The notes under the pieces: generated by a model
Told to the model about the DNA's origin: nothing
What the model saw: the letters and a program-made list of their open reading frames with translations, nothing else
Database searches by the model: none
Source of the DNA: CAZVFX01 sp964626565
Lineage (GTDB): Bacteria > Myxococcota_A > UBA9042 > CAIXZC01
Assembly: GCA_964626565.1 (NCBI GenBank)
Contig: CAZVFX010000040.1
Coordinates: forward strand, 1 to 53,843
Length of the DNA: 53,843 nucleotides
Direction of reading: 5' to 3'
Made by a program: the position numbers and the translations under genes
In this document: positions 50,077 to 53,843 of the stretch, piece by piece
Layout of the letters: the number at the start of each line of letters is the position of its first letter
How positions within the stretch are numbered: the first letter of the stretch is position 1

Positions 50077-53000
50077 CTACAGCCTGGGTTTGGCCGAGGT
50101 GTCCTTGACGCACATCACGCCATGATGGCTTGAGCCGGGAGCTCCGCCCCGGCAATGGCATCCGTAGGAGTAGCCGTAGTCGTGGTCGACGAAGGTCAGA
50201 TAGCACTGCTCGGTGGTGGACACCCAGGTGCAGTTGCCGCTGGAACAAACTCCGTTCCAGCCGGACTGGTTGGAGCAGTCGTAGTGGCCGGTCCACTGAG
50301 CCATGGGCACGTCATGGCCCTGGGAGTTCCACGCGGTATCCACCCACCTCATCTGGCTGGGAGACACCGACTTGCCGCCGTACGAGAAGTACTCGTTGGG
50401 GTTGGCCGGATGCCAGCCCGGAGCGCACGCGTTCGCCAGTTGGAAGCCGGTGAAACTGCCGTCGCAGCCGACCATGACGTTCTGCTGGAAAACCTGGTCG
50501 TCACTGCCGTCGGCACAGCCGGTGGTGATCTCCGACGCACAGTTCTCGTCACAGCCGTCTCCTGAAGCCTGGTTGCCGTCATCGCACTGCTCACCCGCCT
50601 CCACGATGTTGTTGCCGCAGCAGTCCGGAGTGATCGGGTATTCGCAGCCGGTAAGAGGCTCGCACTGGTTTTCCGTACACGGGTCGTTGTCATCGCATAC
50701 GATGGGCTCGCCCTCGCACACTCCTCCGCCGCAGACGTCGTCCGCGGTGCACGCGTCTCCGTCGTTGCATCCGGCTTGATTGGGAGTGTGCTCGCACCCC
50801 TGTCCCGGGAAGCAGGCGTCATCGGTGCACACATTGGCATCCTGGCAGTTGAACTCCCCGCTGCCGACACAGGCTCCCCCGTCGCACATATCGATGGTGG
50901 TGCAGGGGTCGAGGTCGTCGCACGGGTTGTCGTTGTCCACATAAATGCAGCCGGCTTGAAGGTCGCAACTGCCGGTGGTGCAGATGTTGCCGTCGTCGCA
51001 CACTACGCCGCTGCCCGGTTTGCAACTCCCCTGGGAGCATGCGTCCTGTTCGGTGCACGGGTTGAAGTCGTCGCACGGGTCGCTGTTGAATGAGTAGATG
51101 CACCCCTCGGTCGGGTCGCATATCTCATCGGTGCACGGGTTGTTGTCCCCGCAGTTCACCGGCGCCTTGCCCTGGCAAACTCCGTTGAGGCAGAAGTCCC
51201 CACTCGTGCACGCATCTTCATCATCGCAGGGCACCGAGTTGTGCTGATGTACGCAGCCCACCGCCGGATCGCAGTAGTCGGAGGTGCACAGGTCTCCGTC
51301 ATCGCAGTCCTTCACCCCTTCGCCCAGGCATACCCCGTCTGCACATTGGCCCCCGGTGGTACACGGATTGCCGTCATCGCAAGGCAGTGTGTTCGCGGTG
51401 AACAAACAGCCCTGGCCGCTTTCGCAGGAGTCGTCGGTGCAGGGATTGCTGTCGTTGCACGCCATCAGCTCCCCGCCCACGCAGCCGCCGCCCAGGCAGC
51501 TATCGCCTATTGAGCAGACATCGCCGTCATCGCAGGGGGCGGTGTTGTTGACGTGGGAGCAGCCGGCCATGGGGACGCACAGATCATCTGTGCACGGGTT
51601 ATCGTCGCCGCATGCTAACGGGTCCCCGCCCACGCACATTCCGCCCGAGCAGTGATCGTTCAGGGTGCACGGGTCCACGTCGTCGCACGGCTCGGCGTTG
51701 TTGGTGTGCTTACACCCCACCACCGCATTACAGGAGTCGTTGGTGCACGCGTTGGCATCGTCACAGTCGAGGGGCTGTCCCCCGACGCACTGCCCTGCCT
51801 CGCACAAGTCGTTCACCGTGCACTGGTTGCCGTCGCTGCATGGGGAATCGTTAAATTCATGCAGGCACCCCGTCGCCGGGTGGCAGCTATCGGTGGTGCA
51901 GGGATTGTCATCGTCGCACCCCAACGCCGCGGTGGACACGCACTTGCCCCCTTCACAGTGGTCTCCCGCAGTGCACAGGTTGTCATCGTTGCAGGCTCCG
52001 TCCAGGGGCAGGTGGGTGCATCCCGCACCCGGGTCGCAGGAATCGGAGGAGCACGGATTGCCGTCGTCACAATCTACGGCCGGCCCGGGAAGGCACTCCC
52101 CGGCTCCGCAAAGGTCCGGATAGGTGCACGCATCGTTGTCGTTGCAGGCTCCGCCCGCGTTGGAGTAAATACAGCCCACATCAGGGTTGCAGTCGTCCTC
52201 AGTGCACTCGTTGCCGTCTTCACAATTTACCGGCTCGCCGCCGGAGCAGGTGCCGTTCTTGCACGCCTCACCATAGGTGCAGCTATCGGAGTCGTTGCAA
52301 GCGAATCCCTCGTTGGCCGCCACGTATGTGCACTCTCCGTTCTCAGGGACGCACTCGGCCTTCAGGCAGGGGCCGTCCTGCCCGGGAGCAGCCGGACAGT
52401 CCACAACGCTGTCCGGATCCACCGTGCATTGGAATGTCGGTCCGGTGGTGTCGCAATGCAAAGTGCCGTTGCACAGGTCGTCGTCTTCATAAGCGTCGCA
52501 GTCGCTGTCGGTCTGGCAGTCGCAGGGAATCAGCGTGCCGGTGCACGTCCCTTCGACGCACTGGTCGCCGATGGTGCAGGGGTCCCCATCGTCGCAGGAA
52601 GAGAAATTGAACTCGAAGGTGCAGCCCGACACTCCATCGCAACTATCGTCGGTGCACAGATTGCCGTCGTCGCACGCGATGGGCGTGCCCACGCACGACC
52701 CCTCTTCGCAATGGTCGGTGACAGTGCAAACGTCGCCGTCGTCGCAGTTGGTGCCGTCGAGGGGGTCGTTAACGCACCCTTCCGCACCGCCGCACGAATC
52801 GCTTGTGCATTCATTGTCGTCGTCACAGGTGTCTTCGTCCGCGTCGCCATCGCAGTTGTCGTCCTCACCGTTACACGTCTCCTCCGCCGGTAGCGGAGCA
52901 TCGCAGTCGGTAAGGCCGTCTGCTGTGCAGATCCGTTCGCCGGGACACGCACCCCACTCGTTTTCCACCAGGCAACTGGTGCCCAGGCTCAATTCCACAG

Positions 53001-53658
53001 ATTTCTGGCTGCACGGGCAAACTCCCGAGGCAGCCTGGCACTGCAGCACTTCCCCCCCGCCCTCACCGGTCGTCAAGCAGGCATACCCCGCGGGGCAGTC
53101 TGAATCCTCTTCACACAACGCCCCGCAGAAATGGCCCTCGGTGCCGTAGTCCACACACAGGTCTTCCTGGCCGCTGGCGCTGATGCAATCGGAGTTGTCC
53201 TTGCAGGGGCGGCACAAGACCCGCGCATCGGAAAGGCAAACGTAGACCAGGTCGGGGCCGCCCATTCCCACCCCTTTGCAGTTCCACCCGGGCGGACACT
53301 CTTCCACGCAAGTTTGAGTACACACCGGGTCCCCCAGATGGTCAACGCAGTATCCGGAAAGGCAGTCGCCGCCGTCAACGCAGGCATCGCCGAAGCATCC
53401 TTCTCCAGGCAGGCATTCGGGCCATACGCCGGTATCGATTTCAACCGTCTCTGCTCCCAGGTCGGGTTCGCCCGGCGTTTCCGGCGCAATTTCGACCGGG
53501 TCGATGCGAGTGTCCCCACCCACCATCGTATCGCTTCCGGAACCCAAGTCGGTGAACAGATTCGATCCGTCGGTTCCGCCGCAGCAGGTCAAGACAAGAG
53601 CCAGGCTTACCAGGACAAGCTGCGCCCGATTCACGAGTTCCATTCCGGCATTCTTCAT
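50077..53658 (-). CDS. Giant Cys-rich lipoprotein, CDDGN stalk, C-terminal lectin-like tip
   Basis: 1193 residues; GGGAGGAG lies 9 nt before ATG 53658. Signal LVLVSLALVLTCC-GGT and an acidic/Thr linker. Head: CLPGEGCFGDAC, ECPPGWNC, LCRPC, FCGALC, CPAGYAC, then CNGEDDNCDGDADE. The stalk has the CNGTL module (DDDLCNGTLHCDTTG) and a long CDDGN ladder, then a DUF4215-like VEAGEQCDDGNQASGDGC. The tip of about 150 residues (MVGCDGSFTGFQLANAC, ACAPGWHPANPNEYFSY, STTEQCYLTFVDHDYGYSYGCHC, HGVMCVKD) has a Cys-framed, Trp/Tyr-rich pattern reminiscent of small lectin folds; the family was not identified. Rightmost complete gene; no convincing promoter seen above it. Confidence 0.88.
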   Translation of the reverse strand: MKNAGMELVNRAQLVLVSLALVLTCCGGTDGSNLFTDLGSGSDTMVGGDTRIDPVEIAPETPGEPDLGAETVEIDTGVWPECLPGEGCFGDACVDGGDCLSGYCVDHLGDPVCTQTCVEECPPGWNCKGVGMGGPDLVYVCLSDARVLCRPCKDNSDCISASGQEDLCVDYGTEGHFCGALCEEDSDCPAGYACLTTGEGGGEVLQCQAASGVCPCSQKSVELSLGTSCLVENEWGACPGERICTADGLTDCDAPLPAEETCNGEDDNCDGDADEDTCDDDNECTSDSCGGAEGCVNDPLDGTNCDDGDVCTVTDHCEEGSCVGTPIACDDGNLCTDDSCDGVSGCTFEFNFSSCDDGDPCTIGDQCVEGTCTGTLIPCDCQTDSDCDAYEDDDLCNGTLHCDTTGPTFQCTVDPDSVVDCPAAPGQDGPCLKAECVPENGECTYVAANEGFACNDSDSCTYGEACKNGTCSGGEPVNCEDGNECTEDDCNPDVGCIYSNAGGACNDNDACTYPDLCGAGECLPGPAVDCDDGNPCSSDSCDPGAGCTHLPLDGACNDDNLCTAGDHCEGGKCVSTAALGCDDDNPCTTDSCHPATGCLHEFNDSPCSDGNQCTVNDLCEAGQCVGGQPLDCDDANACTNDSCNAVVGCKHTNNAEPCDDVDPCTLNDHCSGGMCVGGDPLACGDDNPCTDDLCVPMAGCSHVNNTAPCDDGDVCSIGDSCLGGGCVGGELMACNDSNPCTDDSCESGQGCLFTANTLPCDDGNPCTTGGQCADGVCLGEGVKDCDDGDLCTSDYCDPAVGCVHQHNSVPCDDEDACTSGDFCLNGVCQGKAPVNCGDNNPCTDEICDPTEGCIYSFNSDPCDDFNPCTEQDACSQGSCKPGSGVVCDDGNICTTGSCDLQAGCIYVDNDNPCDDLDPCTTIDMCDGGACVGSGEFNCQDANVCTDDACFPGQGCEHTPNQAGCNDGDACTADDVCGGGVCEGEPIVCDDNDPCTENQCEPLTGCEYPITPDCCGNNIVEAGEQCDDGNQASGDGCDENCASEITTGCADGSDDQVFQQNVMVGCDGSFTGFQLANACAPGWHPANPNEYFSYGGKSVSPSQMRWVDTAWNSQGHDVPMAQWTGHYDCSNQSGWNGVCSSGNCTWVSTTEQCYLTFVDHDYGYSYGCHCRGGAPGSSHHGVMCVKDTSAKPRL

Positions 53659-53767
53659 TCGCTAATCTCCTCCCGGCCACAGGTCTGTCCCCAGCCGGTG
53701 TCACCAAGGAAGGGTAGCAGGTTACCGTCGGAAAATCCACCGTTCCATCCGCGGCTGAGACCTCCAT

Positions 53768-53843
53768 TTGCGCGGCTTGAGGGCCTCTGCTAGTATGTGG
53801 CCTACGTCGCCCGGCAGCCGGGTGATGGCAGACTTGGGAGGAG
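53768..53843 (+). promoter_or_regulatory. Promoter and ribosome binding site of a rightward gene beyond the edge
   Basis: TTGCGC (53768-53773), 17 bp, TAGTAT (53791-53796), and GGGAGGAG as the last eight bases (53836-53843). The start codon should fall just outside the window. The hexamers match the promoter at 4089-4117. The rest of 53659-53767 shows no gene. Confidence 0.5.

Noticed and set aside
1..53843. tRNA or rRNA genes
   Set aside because: No clover-leaf with a T-loop consensus or conserved rRNA segment was recognised by eye; a covariance-model scan would be decisive.

Overview
This is a GC-rich bacterial chromosome segment dominated by exported proteins. About 28 protein genes are visible, and roughly two thirds begin with a lipoprotein or Sec signal peptide. 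Very large Cys-rich lipoproteins with CDDGN-type and MopE/thrombospondin-3-type repeats, a PilZ protein, PEGA and formylglycine-generating-enzyme-like domains and a CsgG-like lipoprotein together suggest a Myxococcota/Bradymonadota-type (former Deltaproteobacteria) lineage. No rRNA, tRNA, CRISPR array or classical insertion sequence was seen, so placement is by gene content only.

Layout. 1-3.6 kb: 3' part of a giant CDDGN-repeat protein with a Gly-rich tip. 3.6-8.6 kb: PilZ protein, polysaccharide deacetylase, FG-GAP-repeat lipoprotein with a near-leaderless promoter, a 257-bp imperfect inverted repeat, and a small Cys-rich secreted protein whose frame is crossed by one UGA exactly where a Cys is expected. 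8.7-14.2 kb: second giant, then a lipoprotein/DUF1801 pair. 14.4 kb: exported Ni superoxide dismutase. 14.8-22.5 kb: two tandem giants with MopE/TSP3 stalks and fibrinogen-like tips. 22.7-24.3 kb: P5C dehydrogenase. 24.3-33.4 kb: two closely related giants flanking a yjbQ-led three-gene set. 33.5-39 kb: ceramidase-like lipoprotein, Na/Pi cotransporter with a cyclic-nucleotide-binding partner, and an AlaX-type tRNA editing protein. 39-42.3 kb: two secreted proteins and a double-VOC protein. 42.5-46.9 kb: thioredoxin/PEGA/FGE fusion and a lipoprotein/CsgG-like pair. 47-53.7 kb: a 15-repeat Cys-rich lipoprotein, a beta-helix-like lipoprotein and another giant. The last eight bases are a ribosome binding site for a rightward gene beyond the edge.

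How it fits together. All six complete giants share one Cys-rich N-terminal head right after the lipid anchor, then one of two stalk types (a CDDGN disulphide-rich ladder, or MopE plus Ca-binding TSP3 repeats), then a C-terminal tip that differs from gene to gene. This reads as a diversified set of surface fibres with interchangeable tips. The two 24-33 kb paralogues share a near-identical promoter. The other standout is the candidate selenoprotein (or recently interrupted gene) at 7.9-8.6 kb. Promoter calls are by eye against the sigma-70 consensus.
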